The notes beneath the pieces were generated by a model, which was not told the DNA's origin, ran no database searches, and saw nothing but the letters and a program-made list of their open reading frames with translations. Positions 13,284 through 25,400 of a stretch of DNA of 64,000 nt are shown one piece after another; position 1 is the first letter of the stretch; every line of letters starts with the position of its first letter. Location: positions 1,769,595-1,833,594 of the forward strand of contig JANVCC010000013.1 in assembly GCA_025345505.1 (NCBI GenBank), given 5' to 3'. The DNA is from Todiramphus chloris collaris (lineage: Eukaryota; Chordata; Aves; Coraciiformes; Alcedinidae). Position numbers and translations under genes: made by a program.

Positions 13284-13858
13284 CAGCATGGTGGGCGTTG
13301 GAAGGGACCTCTGGAGATCATCTCATCCAACCCCCCTGCTCCGGCAGGGTCACCCACAGCAGGCTGCCCAGAATTGTGTTCAGGTGGGTTTGGAATCTCT
13401 TCAGAGAAGGAGACTCTATAGCCTCTCAGCCTCTCTGGGCAGCCTGGGCCAGGCTCTGGCACCCTTATAGCAAAGAAATTTTTTCTCCTGTTCAGATAGA
13501 ACCTCTCGGGTTGCAATTTGTTCTCCTATCTCTTGTCCTGTCACTGGGCACCACTGATTAGAGTCTGGCCCCATCCTTTTGACCCCCACCCTTTAGTTGT
13601 TGACTGGCTTGTTGACCAGCATTGATCAGATCCCCTCCCAGTCTTTTCTTCTCCAGGCTAAACAGCCCCAGGGCTCTCAGGCTTTCCTCCTCACAGATGT
13701 TCCAGTCCCCTCTGCATCTTTGCAGCCTTCACTGGATTCTCTCTAGTAGTTCCTTGTCTTTGTTGAATTGTGGAGCCCACAACTGGACACAGTTCTCCAT
13801 AGTTGGCCTCCCTAGAGCAGAGTAGAGAGGGAGAAGAACCTCCCTTGACCTGTTCACC
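13284..13858 (-). mobile_element. CR1 3' end (tail type D)
   Basis: Starts at the tail (gttggaagggacctctggag) with the ctgctccggcagggtcaccc block of type D. It extends to the cctccctagagcagagtaga segment. Confidence 0.92.
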
Positions 13859-14299
13859 TAACTATCATAGCTGATATATATTGAAGTTTCCTTTTTTTTC
13901 TCGTTTCTTAGCCTCAGTTGAGACTGCAGAATAACTATGAAGAGCAAACAACGTGTGTGTCTGTGCCTTCCGTACTCTGGCAAGTTCAGAGCTTTAATAG
14001 TGATGAAAGGTTAGGAAAATACTGAAAGAACAGTGGGAGATTTCAATAATCAGTGTTTCTTACCCACCCATCTGCATAACATACTGTGTGCTGCATAGGG
14101 ATGACCTGAAATCATTAGAGGATTGTGGCATTTCTTAAGGCAAATACTTGAATTAAGTTTTTCAAGGTGTATAGTCACTCACTCAGCTGAACTATGAATG
14201 GGAGTAGGTGTATTATCTATACATGGAAATAATGAACATATTTCCTAGATGTAATGACTGTGGAAAGTAGAGTGGTTTCAAGTCAGGACAATTGCTTCC

Positions 14300-14765
14300 T
14301 ACTAGTCAGAGGTGCAGAGTTATGTTACTGGTCCAAAGAAGGCCACAAAAATGATCCAAGGGCTGGAACCCCTCTGCTGTGAGATAAGGCTGAGAGAGTT
14401 GTTCAGCCTAGAGAAGGCTCCAGGGAGACCTTGTGACCTTGCAGTCCTTAAAGAGACCTATCAGAAAGGTGGGGACAGACTTTCTAGCAGGGCCTGTTGT
14501 GGCAGGACAAGGTGTGATGGTTTGAAGCTAAAAGTGGGAGAGTCAGGCTGGATAGAAGGAAGAAAATGTTGATGCTGAGGGTGGCGAGACCCTTGCCAAG
14601 CTTGCCCAGAGAGATGGTTAATGCCCCATCCCTGGAACCATTCCAGGTGAGGTTGGCTGGGGCTCTGAGCAACCTGCTCTAGTTACAGATGATCCTTGCA
14701 GGGGGGATTGGACTATATGACCTTGAAAGGTGCCTTCAAATACAAATCAATCTCTAATTCTATTT
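14300..14765 (+). mobile_element. CR1 3' end (tail type B)
   Basis: Contains ggctggaacccctctgctgt, a shortened middle, and the type B tail (cagatgatccttgcaggggg, ggactatatgacc), ending near ctctaattctattt. Confidence 0.9.
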
Positions 14766-15287
14766 AGCCAAACCTTTTCCTTGTCAGTTGGCCACTCATT
14801 TTAGTTGTGGGTTTAAGCATGGGATGGCAACAGGCTTGTTTGTAAAATGTTCTGTCCTGACTTGGCTGGTGTTTGTATCCCTTTTATTGGGACAAAGAGC
14901 CCTCCTGCACAATCAAAAACTTCTGATGTAGGAAACACTGAGATCAGTTTGCAGCTTTGGCTTCCTGACACGGTTGAGGTGTCCTTGCACCATCTTCTAG
15001 GCATCTGGTGACAGTTGCTGTCAGGGTGCTGGACTTGCCAACCCTTTGGTCTGACCAGGTACAGCCTCTTCCAGGTATTGGCAGGACCGCCAAACAGCAG
15101 GTCCTCTCTGCAATGTCCACCATACAAACACCATCGCAGAACCGCAGGGAGCTTTTGGTTGGAACAAGCTTTTCAAGTGTAGGTGAAGTGGTGTAACAGT
15201 GACAGTGATACCAGAAAGGGAGAAAGTCTCTGGTTCTTCTGTATGAACCATACAACTGTCAATATTTGATTTTTTTTCTTTTCAGAA

Positions 15288-15460
15288 AGCTAAGGGAAGT
15301 GGTGGAGTCCCCATCCCTGGAGGGGTTTCAAAACCATGGAGCTGTGGTGCTGAGGGACATGGTTTAGTGGTGACTTGGCAGTGCTGGGTTAGCAGTTGGA
15401 CTTGATTTTAAACATTCCTTCCAATCACACCAATTCTCTGATCTATTCTATGAATCTTTT
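15288..15460 (+). mobile_element. CR1 3' end, short (tail type C)
   Basis: Only the last 170 bp: gtggtggagtccccatccct, then the gtttagtggtgacttggcag tail ending attctatgaatc. Confidence 0.9.
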
Positions 15461-16297
15461 GTTCAGTGGTTCTATCACATACTGTGTGTAGATTGCATTC
15501 TTTCTAAACTTTTAAGTAACTGGAAAAGTTTGGTTTTTATTCTCTAGGTTTTACTGACAAAATTCTTGAGATCCTCCTAAAGAAAGTTCAAGATCTACAT
15601 TTGGAGATTAGTGATAGTAGAGGTTATAAAGACGTGCGAGCGACTTAGTTTAAGTAGCTAGCACTTAGTTGTTTGGGTTTTTCACCCCCCCCCAACCCCT
15701 TTATATCCAGTGTTATACTAAGCAGGGAAAGTTTCAAAACTAGTTGAGGTTTACTCCCAGAAATACTCATCTTTATTTGACAGTTTGTGATGAACAGAGG
15801 CTCTGACTCTTGTACCCGCCTTGCTAACGATGAATGTAACTTGAAAAGACAACCTTTATATTTGGGTTCACAGTGTCAGCTTTATTTTACAGATCTTTCC
15901 TGTGGATTGGGAGGAAGGAAATAACTGCTTTGAAGTGAGGATTTTGGTCTGTTTTCTAGAAGTACAGATCAAGAATTAACCCATGCTACTTGCCATGGAA
16001 GAAACTGTTCTGAAGTCTGTGCTCCTCACTTAGAGGCCTTAGGTAGCTGGGAGGTGTATTAATGGCAAGGGAAACATGTCAGTAGATGGATGGCAGCTCT
16101 TGAAGCTTTTATAAATAAGTATGATGCAGAAAAGATCATACAATGCAAACGTGAGTTGGAATGAAGGCTAGACAGGCATTGCATAGGATAGGAAGAACTT
16201 GTTGCACCGCACAACTAGCAATTATTTAAATACCATGAGCATAGAGTTCGGATCCTGATTGCAAGAACTAAATGAAGACATTAACCTTCTTTTCCAG

Positions 16298-16465
16298 AAC
16301 CAAAAAACGAAAGAACAGATTGAAAACCTGTTACAGAATGGAAAACATAAAGAGTTACGGGATCGTCTCTGCTGCAGGCTCACCTTTGGAACTGCTGGGC
16401 TTCGCTCTGCTATGGGAGCAGGATTTTGCTACATTAATGATCTTACGGTGATCCAGTCAACGCAG
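16298..16465 (+). CDS. PGM2L1: PGM2L1 exon 2
   Basis: Follows a pyrimidine tract ending in tttccag and ends at cgcag/gtaaga; 56 full codons, phase 0 at both ends. It encodes the N-terminal helix [12 protein letters not shown] and the conserved [11 protein letters not shown] segment that starts domain 1 of alpha-D-phosphohexomutases. An upstream ATG in the same frame at 16,259 lies inside the intron and is not the start, because the family has about 37 more residues ending in WLRWDK before this point. Confidence 0.95.
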
Positions 16466-19400
16466 GTAAGAGGAATGGTTGTAGGGGAGGGCTGGATGGC
16501 TTCACAGTGTGCATGCATCATACTACTCAAATACAAGCTGAGGGTGAAGTAGCAGCCATTCAACAGTGGAGTGATAGCATGAAATGTTTACTGCTGGAAG
16601 AAAATAAAGTAGCTTGAAGTTGTTTAACTGGGCATTCTAGGAGGTGGAATATAGAGTCACAGAATAGTTTGGATTGGAAGAGACCTTTCAAGGTCATCTA
16701 TTCCAACCCCCCTGCAGGGAGCAGGGACATCTGCAACTAGAGCATGTTGAGCAGAGCCCTGGCCAGCCTGATGTGAAATGTTTCCAGGGATGGGGCATCT
16801 GCCACCTCTGTTGGCAATCTGGGCCAGGGTCTCACCACCTACACAGTAAAAAGTGTCTTCCTTCTCTCTAGTTTAAACATCCCTCTTAGTTCAAAATGAT
16901 CACCCCTTGTCCTTTCACAACAAGCCCTGCTAAAAAGTCTGTCCCCATCTTTCTGAAAGGCCCCAAGAAGGTCTCCCTGGAGCCTTCTCCAGGCTGAACA
17001 ACCCCAACTCTCTCAGCCTGGCCTCACAGCAGAGGGGTTCCAGCCCTCCCAGCATTGGTGTGGCCTCCTCTGGCCCTGCTCCAACAGGTCCCTGTCTCTC
17101 CTGTGCTGAGGACTCCAGAGCTGGACCCAGCACTGCAGGGGAGGGTCTCACCAGGGTGGAGCAGAGGTGCAGAATCACCTTATTTGAGCCATAATCTTTT
17201 CCACTGGAGTTTGTCCAGTAGTTAAAGTCTATTACACTGCTCTGTAGTTGTAAATAATCAGCTGTCATAAGAGCTTTCAGTATTTGTCAAAAACTAAACA
17301 AACCCCACCTCCCAAAATGCCAGAAGCAAACTGTCCCCAACCTAGCAAGCATTTTCTTTCCTTTTTAGCCCAAGTTGTGAATAGCTATACAAAACCAGCA
17401 GGTTTTGCTAAGGAAATAAATGGGAAGTTAAGATGAAAAAGCAAATGTAGACTGTGAAGAATATCAGTATTGTAAATTGACTTGTGAGGAATCTTTCCAC
17501 TATGTTTGTTGTGTTGCATACAACTGGGTTGGATGGTTGTAGAAAATACTGTGGTTAAGTGCATTGGCATTACTGCAACTCTTGGTACTTAAGTAGAGGT
17601 ACAAGAAAGTTATTTAAGAAACGAACTTAAACTGTCAAACAGCAAATCTTATGTCATATATTGTCAGAGAAGTGGATGTTTCATCAGTTATGATTTAATA
17701 TTAGCCTATTTGGTTTAGAGATCTCCTAATAGAATTACTTGCTCAGAAAACCTTGTGAACAGGTGTTGATCTTTTTGAGAACTGTCTCTTTGAGTACAGT
17801 ATTCTGGGATGGATTTCTTTATTTGAATACAGACAGGCAGATCTTGGAACTGAGACATAGCTCTTGACTGCCATTTTGATAGTATACTAGTGATGTTGGA
17901 AAAGATCTGATGGGAGGGGTGTGCATGTGGGGTCAAGTTTTCGTCAGGGAGGCTTTAGTCCTAATTTCCTGCTCCTCTGCCAGAGATGAAGCTCTGTTTG
18001 GTGGTGGTGCTGGATGTACATTTAGAAGGGCTCCTCCTCTAGTTGAGGAGCTGGGTAGAGGCTGCCTTGCAGTTGTGAATGAGACCAGTGCTGTGGTGGG
18101 GAAGCCTATGGCAGAGACTCCTCACTTCTGACAGATCTTTTCCTTGAACTATGTTTTAGTTTCTTTTGACTCACTGCGTAAATTAACAAAGATTTTCTGG
18201 ACTTGTTTCTTCAATGCCTTTTGCCCTTTTTTCCCCTCTGGTTTTAGTCTTGCATGCCAGAAGAGGGCTGGAAAATAATCAGTCTCTTCTCTGCTTCCCT
18301 CCTTGCTTCTCTTTCAGGCAACATTAATGAATTGTATGTGCTGTGATTGGCCAAAGATATCAGCCCGGTAATTATTATAAGGCTTAATCATCTCTGCTTT
18401 TCTTTGAAGTGCTGTTTTGTTCAAGGGCAGATGATTTATTTTTTTCTCAAAGCACTTCGTCGTCAGTTGTCTTATTTCTTCCCCACCTTTTTGATAAACA
18501 CTTTTGGAAGGAATAGTTAATGCTGCTTTAGCTTTTGATCACAGGCGGTCCATGCTCCTTTTCTATATTGCTGCCTCGTGGTGGATTTGTTCTTAAAGTT
18601 GTTTGTTGTACAGTCTCAGGCTACTTTTCATCTGATAAATTCCACAGAGGAACTTATTTTTTCTGAACCATATTTTCTGAAAAACAAGTAGATTAAATAG
18701 CTACTTTTCACAACCAAACTTCATAAGAAATTAATTCAGGGTGCATTTGAAATTGATCTTATATTATCCAGATCTGAGCACTGATTTATCCAGGGTTGTA
18801 ATCCTGTTAACTATCATTCCTAGCTTTGATGGTCCTTCCTTCGCATACTTTATTACAGTAAATATTAAGTAAAAGCAGTTGGATTCTTATTCTGCAAAAT
18901 ACAGCTTTCTCTCTCCCTGGTGGAGGAATAGGGAGGCAAAGAGAACTATTAAATCCTTTAGAAAAGAAATAGCACGAGTCAGAAAATGTCTGTTCTGTAT
19001 TTCCCTTCCTTATGAACATATAAAATGCAAGTTTGGAATGTGTGTATTAAATACACTTAAACATCTGTTCCCACCTTTTGACTATTGAAAATACAATGAA
19101 CTATATATTTGTAACCATTACACTTGGAACATAAAATATTGTAGTTGTGATGGACCTACTAAAGCTTATCTACTTCAAGTACTTTTTCTATAAATAGAAC
19201 TTCAGCCATGTGATAAAAGGTGTGTTATTACATGAGTTACAGAGGGTTGATAACATCTCATTTAATCCTGTGTACTTAAATATTTTAAAATAGCTGTCTC
19301 CTTGTATGTGAATGCACTGACAAAAGTCCCATGGTAGACATGACTGAAATAATTTTGGGTTTGTCAGCTCAGGGTAATGTGCTTAAAACTTGGAACAGCC

Positions 19401-22400
19401 AGGACTTCATTAAACTGTTTGACTTCTAATGTCTAACTTGTACAAGTGTAGCCCAAACGCTTGTGGTAGAACCAAATTCCAATGGCTGTTTATACAGGCT
19501 TTGGAAAGAAGAGAAGCAATGTGTTGGAGCATAGTGGTAGTGTTTGGAACCCAACTTTACATCTGACTCTTTTTTCTTCAGTACCATCTTGGGTCTAAGA
19601 AAGATGTTTTGTTTTGTTTTTTGTTTTCTAACCTGTAAACTGGATGATACCTTTAATTCTGGACTTACTGATCTGAGTATACCAAACTCTGCTACAAATT
19701 CTGTAATGGTATGAGCAAAGCTTACTGATGTGGTACAGGTTGTCTCTGCTGATCCAGCGGAAAGGAGATGAAGCATTTAAGGAAAAAAATAGTTTAAAAA
19801 CTAGTAGTTTGTTGCCAGTGGTGAAGTTGTTTAAAGCAACTTCCTTACTCTGTACTCCGTGCTGGTGAGGCCACACCTCAAATTCTGGATTCAGTTTTGG
19901 GCCCCTGACTCCAGGAAGGACACTGAGGGGCTGGAGCGTGTCCAGAGAAGGGCAACAAAGCTGGGGAAGGGTCTAGAGCACAAGTGTTGTGAGGAGCAGC
20001 TGAGGGACCTGGGGTTGTTGAGCCTGAAGAAAAGGAGGCTCAGGGGAGACCTTGCTCTTGACAGCTCCCTGAAAGGAGGTTGGAGCCAGGTGGGGGTCGG
20101 TCTCTTCTCCCAAGGAACAAGTAATGGGACAAGACGAAATGGTCTGAGGCTGCACCAGGGAAGGCTCAGGTTGGACATGAGGAAGAGTTCCTTCTGTGAA
20201 AAGGTTGTCAAGGCCTGTCCCAGGCTGATGAGGGCAGTGGTGGAGTCCCCATCCCTGGAGGGGTTTCCAAGCTATGGAGATGTGGTGCTGAGGGACATGG
20301 TTTAGCACCTGGCAGTGCTGGGACAATGGTTGGACTTGGTCTTAAAGGCCTTTACCAACCTAAGGGATTCTATGATTCTACTCTTAACAAGACCTCTTTC
20401 TCTGAATTAGAGTAAACATCTCAATAATGCTGAGGAAGTAAATAATAGTCACTTTACTTTTGGCTTGTGCAGTCTATTGAAGTTGGAGCTGCTTGTGCTC
20501 TGAGTGCCTGAGTGTTGGATGCTGCCTTTGTGTTTTCAGTCTCGTCAAAGTGTGACTGGGCTTGGATGGACTGACGGATCCACATTCTTGGCAGAAAGTG
20601 AAAAGTTTTCCTTTTGATCGGCAGACAATGTGTTTGCAAGTTTGGTTTCACGGACATTACTGTTTTTTGAAAGTAACAAAGTCAGTTGTGCTCACTTGCT
20701 CCCCCTGTAGAGCTTCTCTTTTTAGTTGTTTATTAAAGCCATATATCAAGTTAGAAAAAGCAGTTTCTGAGAAGTGGATCAGAACTTGTTTCTGAAGTAA
20801 ACTGCATCAGATGTAGTCTCTTGTTTGGACACTCTTGTTTCAGAAGCTAAAGGTGTGAACCATTTTGCTGAACCTAATTTGAAAATGAGCAACCCTGTCT
20901 CTTCATCTTTATCCTTACCTGCCACAGGAATAAATGTCCATTCAGAAAGGTAAACTTCAGTGTAATGAAAAAATTTCCTTCAGTTAAATTAAACCTTAGT
21001 TCCGTTGCATCTTAAGTGCAGGCTGTGATCTTCGTTTCTGTGATTATATTGCTGTCGTGAAAAGTCTGATCCAGACAGGTACGGAATAACATAGAATAGT
21101 TTGGCTTTAAAGGGACCTTCAAGATCATTTTGTTCCAACCCCCCTACCATAGGCAGGGACACCTTCCATTAGACCAGGTTGCTCAGAGCCCCATGCAATC
21201 TGGCCTTGAGCAAATCCAGTGGTAGAGCATCCAAAACTTCCTTGGGCAGCCTTTACTGGTGTCTCACCACCCTCAGAGTGAAGAACTTCTTTTGAATTTC
21301 TAATCTCAATCTCTTCTAATCTCTAATATCTTCCAGTTTGAAGCCATCATCCCTCACCCTATCACTACAAGCCCTTGTAAATGTCACTCCCCAGCTTTCT
21401 TACAGGCCCCCTTCACATACTGGAAGGGTGCAGTAAGGTCTCCCTGGAGCCTTTCCAGCAGTTGCTTTTGACTCTTCTCAAGACTGTTGGTGCGTAACCT
21501 CAGCATAAAGCCTGGATTTCCCTGCTCAGGCATTACTTTGGTCCTGCTGAACCATCTGCTTTTGTTAATAGGCATGTAACCTGTCTCTGACCTCCAGAAT
21601 GACAAAACCAGTTGTCCTTTCATCATTGCTGTGAGTTTACTATTGCTATATAAGCAAAGATTAAGATAATAGTTGAAAGATTTTAAATACTGGATTTCAT
21701 AAAGCTGTTAGTATGTCTCTCTGTTTCGTCAGCCAAAAATCTTACCATCCTCTTCTTTATACCATCACTATCCCAAGATAAATTTGACAGGGATAATATC
21801 AAAACCTGAGTCTTGTAAAAAGGAAATAGGAATTCTTTACATTGAGAAACTTATCAAAGAAAGGATTTATTGCAAGAGGTGTTGGAGTTACTACCCGCCC
21901 TCTGAGAAAGGGAGAATGACACCTAGAAAAAACCATCAAGTCAGCTCAAGTAGAGGGCTCAGATCATGGAGAGACTTTGCACTCACTTCCTCTCACTGGC
22001 ATTTTGTATTTACTTTCATTTCCTGCAGCTTTAGTAAAGTTATTTGGTTAATAAACAAGTCCAGTAGGGCTGGACTAATTTCAGCTGTGGGATTTTTCGC
22101 TAAGCTGTGAAGGCACTTTGTTCTCATACTGCATATTATGTTGTCTTAATTGTAAGCATTTGGATGTAAGGGGTGAGGAAGGAATTTGATGTGTAGGATC
22201 CTAGAGATGCTGGGGATGCCTGAACGTGCCAGGGATGCCCCTGCTGTCAAGGGAGAAATCCTGGGGGTAGGTGTGAAACAGAAATCGTATGTAACACCTT
22301 TTCATTTGTAGAGTGTTTAGTCATTTGTAATGTTGACTTTCTTATGTGTCTGGGAGTGTCAGTTGTTCTATCTAAACTGGCCGTGATTCATGCTGCTTCT

Positions 22401-25400
22401 GAAAAAGTTTCTATGCCCCTGTTTTCTGCTAATTAGGACCAGTTTGTCTAACAGGGTCCCACTTCTGTAAATATTCTTGCTGTGAAGCTTCTTCATGTTG
22501 AGGAACTAGTACAGATAAAACTCCACATCTCCAGATTATCACTGGTCTAAATAAGGATCTGTCAATAAGACATCTGTTGTTCTTTTCTTTAAATGTTCAT
22601 CAGTCTGTTTGAGTCAAACTTGAAAAAGTTTTCCCCATTCCTCTCTCTCTCTCTGACCTGTTTACAGCTGGGGATGAAAGTTCTTGGGAAGCTGTCGGGG
22701 CTGTGTGAATATGTTTGCACCAAATGGAAATGTGTTGATACACAAAGGTGACCTCAGCTGGTCATCGTGCCATGGCATGGCTTCCAGTTCCATCAGTATT
22801 CCAATATCTTTATTTAAAGATAATGGGTATTTTCCTCTGTCTCCCTCTCTGTGAATCCCTCTATAGAAATGCTACATCTGTGGCTGAAATGGTTCTCCAA
22901 AGAGATGCCAGTATCCATTCATACATTCTTTGGTGGAAAGGGAAATAACCATTAAAAAAAATCAGAGCTCAACTTAATTTCATGGGAGCTTTCCAGTTGA
23001 GAGATTGCTTATTGGTGATATCAAGTCAGATCCAGATAAGGGCATTGTAAAGAATTGTACTTAAAGAAAAAAATCTGTTTAATTCTACTACAAAACACCC
23101 CCAGCTCTCCTCTCAAGAGGAAATTTGTACCCTCATGAGAAGCAGCCCTTTTAAGATAAGCTTGGCTCTGGTGAGTTCACAGAGCTGTGCTGGAGTTGGG
23201 GAAGGCTGTTTGCTGACTGTGGGGAACAATAGCCTCTGGAAACTTCCATTTAAAAACAGCGCTTCCACCTTTTCATCTAAAACCGCTGAGCCATTCTGTG
23301 TTGCTTCAGTGATGGATCTCCAGAGAGATTCCAACTGGGAAATGAAAGGCTGTAAAGGCCACAGGGAAAGTGAAGCTTGAACACCACATAACGCACTATT
23401 CCAAAATGCTCCTCTCTCCTCCTCTTTGGCAAAGAAGGGGTTCCTGATTGAGAGGCTCTTTGTTTTTTTTCTCCTTTCGGTGCATATTTGTCCTCACCCC
23501 TAATGTTTTGGGGTTTTTTAAATCGGCTCCCTTCATCTGCTCTCCTCTCTTCTCCCTGCATTGGGTGTCTTCTCTGGTAGCTTGCCATTAGAAACATTCT
23601 GCATTGATGTATAGAATACAGCTTGTGTTTGTGCTGTTGTATCTGTAGGGTATATAAATCGAGCGCTTTAATCTGTCCACATGGTCACGAGTAATAAACT
23701 TCCGCTTGAAAAAGTGGGTGAGATTGAAGCATCCATTTAATGCAGATTTAAACCTAGCCCTTTGGAGACGGTGCTGACAAGGTATCTGACTTGTGCCAGG
23801 AATAAAAGAATAAAGACTGGCACTGATGAGCACAAACTTCATATTGCCTGAGTGGATGGATTCTCAAAAAATGGATTTTTCTCACTTGGGTCTTGAAGAA
23901 GATGGTTTGACTACCTAAAAGCACAGTATGGGTTGACAACGGAGAAACAAGTGTTTGTTGCTTGACAGTTTTGCTGACTCGAGCTTTCTGTTTAGGCTGT
24001 TTGGTCATTTGGTGTTGTACTGCTTTTATTTCCCACAGCTGTTTCTCTGCTTGCTTGCTTCTTTCTGGGAATGCATTGGGGAAAAGAAATATGCTGCTTT
24101 TGTGAATATTGTTATTGATGTTTTTGCTAATTCTTCCTTTTCTGTTGTGTTTTTTTTCTTTCCAGGGAATCTACAAGTATCTTGAGAGGTGTTTTTCAGA
24201 CTTTAAGGAGAGAGGCTTTGTTGTTGGATATGACACACGAGGTCAGGTGACCAGCAACTGCAGCAGTAAGAAGTATGAGTATTGATTACATTTGCAAGAC
24301 TAGAATTTAAATTGTGTCTTTAAATGCATTCAGTCAGAATATTTTTGATATGAGCTGTGCACGCTTTCCCTTCCCTTAGTCCATTTAAATAGTAATGGAC
24401 GCAGAGTAAAACCTTTGTAGTACCAATTGCGAGCAAATATGGAATGTCAGGTTGGTCACTTCACCACAGAATTTACAGCCTAAATGCACGAGAACAGATA
24501 TTAAGAAGTTGATATACCAAGACAGAGATTTGAACATGAAGGTAAATTCAGAATATTAACCTCTGTTCTACATTGGGAATATCTGACCTGGAATGCTGAA
24601 AACGTAAACTTCTATTGATGCCCAATTTTGCCCTTTGTAAGGAAAGGGGAGAGAGGATCTGTAAAAACTGCTTCCTGAATTCTGTAAGGAATCCTAATAC
24701 CTTGACATTCAGGGAGCAGAAGATGTGTTGTAACAGCATGCCATATAAAAAAGCCAAACAAGGAGCTAATCATTTAGTTAATGAATAGTACATTATTGTA
24801 GTTGTTTTCTAACATAGTTGGGGTTTTCAATTTTTATCAACATTTAATATTCTACAAATGTAAAAGTTCTTGGTATAACAGAGCACAGACTCTAGTGACT
24901 GTCTTCCAAGAGTTCTTCCACTCCTGTAATTCTGCCTCCCCACGCCTTCCTGTCTCCTTCACATGTGTGTCAATTGTTCACCAGACTTGGGCATAAGGGT
25001 TTCAAACTCCTCTGTTACACGGTGTTTGCAAATTGTCCGAGTTATGCACAGCTTAAAAACGTGGAAGCCTACGAAAAACCTTCCTTGTCAGCCACACAAA
25101 GCTTGGAATTCAGACTTGGTGGCAGTGCAGTCATTGCAGTTCACATGTCAAAGGAGAAAATTGGTTCTCAGCTACATGTTTCTTTTGTGCCCTTGGGATG
25201 ACAGAGTTGCAGCAGTGCTAAAATCAAACTGAATCTCCCCAAAGCATGTTTTCAGTTGGGTCAATGTACTTAGCCAGCACTGTGTGAGCAGGAGCCCCCT
25301 TTTCTTTGCTTCAGGTCAAGAAGGCCAAGTGTTGGTTCCTGCACGTGGGGAGAAATAACTCCCTGCACCAGTACAGGGGATGGGTTGACCTACTGGGAAG

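Larger units (their letters stand above)
1..16297 (+). other. PGM2L1: PGM2L1 intron 1 (3' part, presumed)
   Basis: No coding exon with homology I recognise, and no match to the expected N-terminal segment ending WLRWDK, so exon 1 should be further upstream. Apart from the CR1s and the minisatellite listed separately, the unique stretches (about 203-2150, 3000-5645, 5945-6890, 9300-10240, 11995-13280, 13860-14298, 14770-15285, 15462-16297) are AT-rich with short random ORFs only. The 173-codon ORF at 3,467-3,988 shows no recognisable domain. Confidence 0.7.
16466..24165 (+). other. PGM2L1: PGM2L1 intron 2
   Basis: A 7.7-kb intron bounded by gtaaga and a T-rich acceptor. It holds three CR1 copies (16,653, 19,853, 21,085). 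I see no gene in 17,182-19,850, 20,385-21,083 or 21,482-24,165. 18,340-18,500 is an AT-rich patch with homeobox-like and CCAAT-like motifs (see findings). Confidence 0.8.

Noticed and set aside
16259..16552. ATG-started ORF covering PGM2L1 exon 2
   Set aside because: Its first 39 bases are intron and its end reads through the donor; the family requires an upstream exon.
24963..25232. Reading the composite module as a host gene exon
   Set aside because: Two frames are open with neither favoured, the same module recurs beside CR1 at 8,656-9,027, and no known protein matches; treated as repeat-linked.
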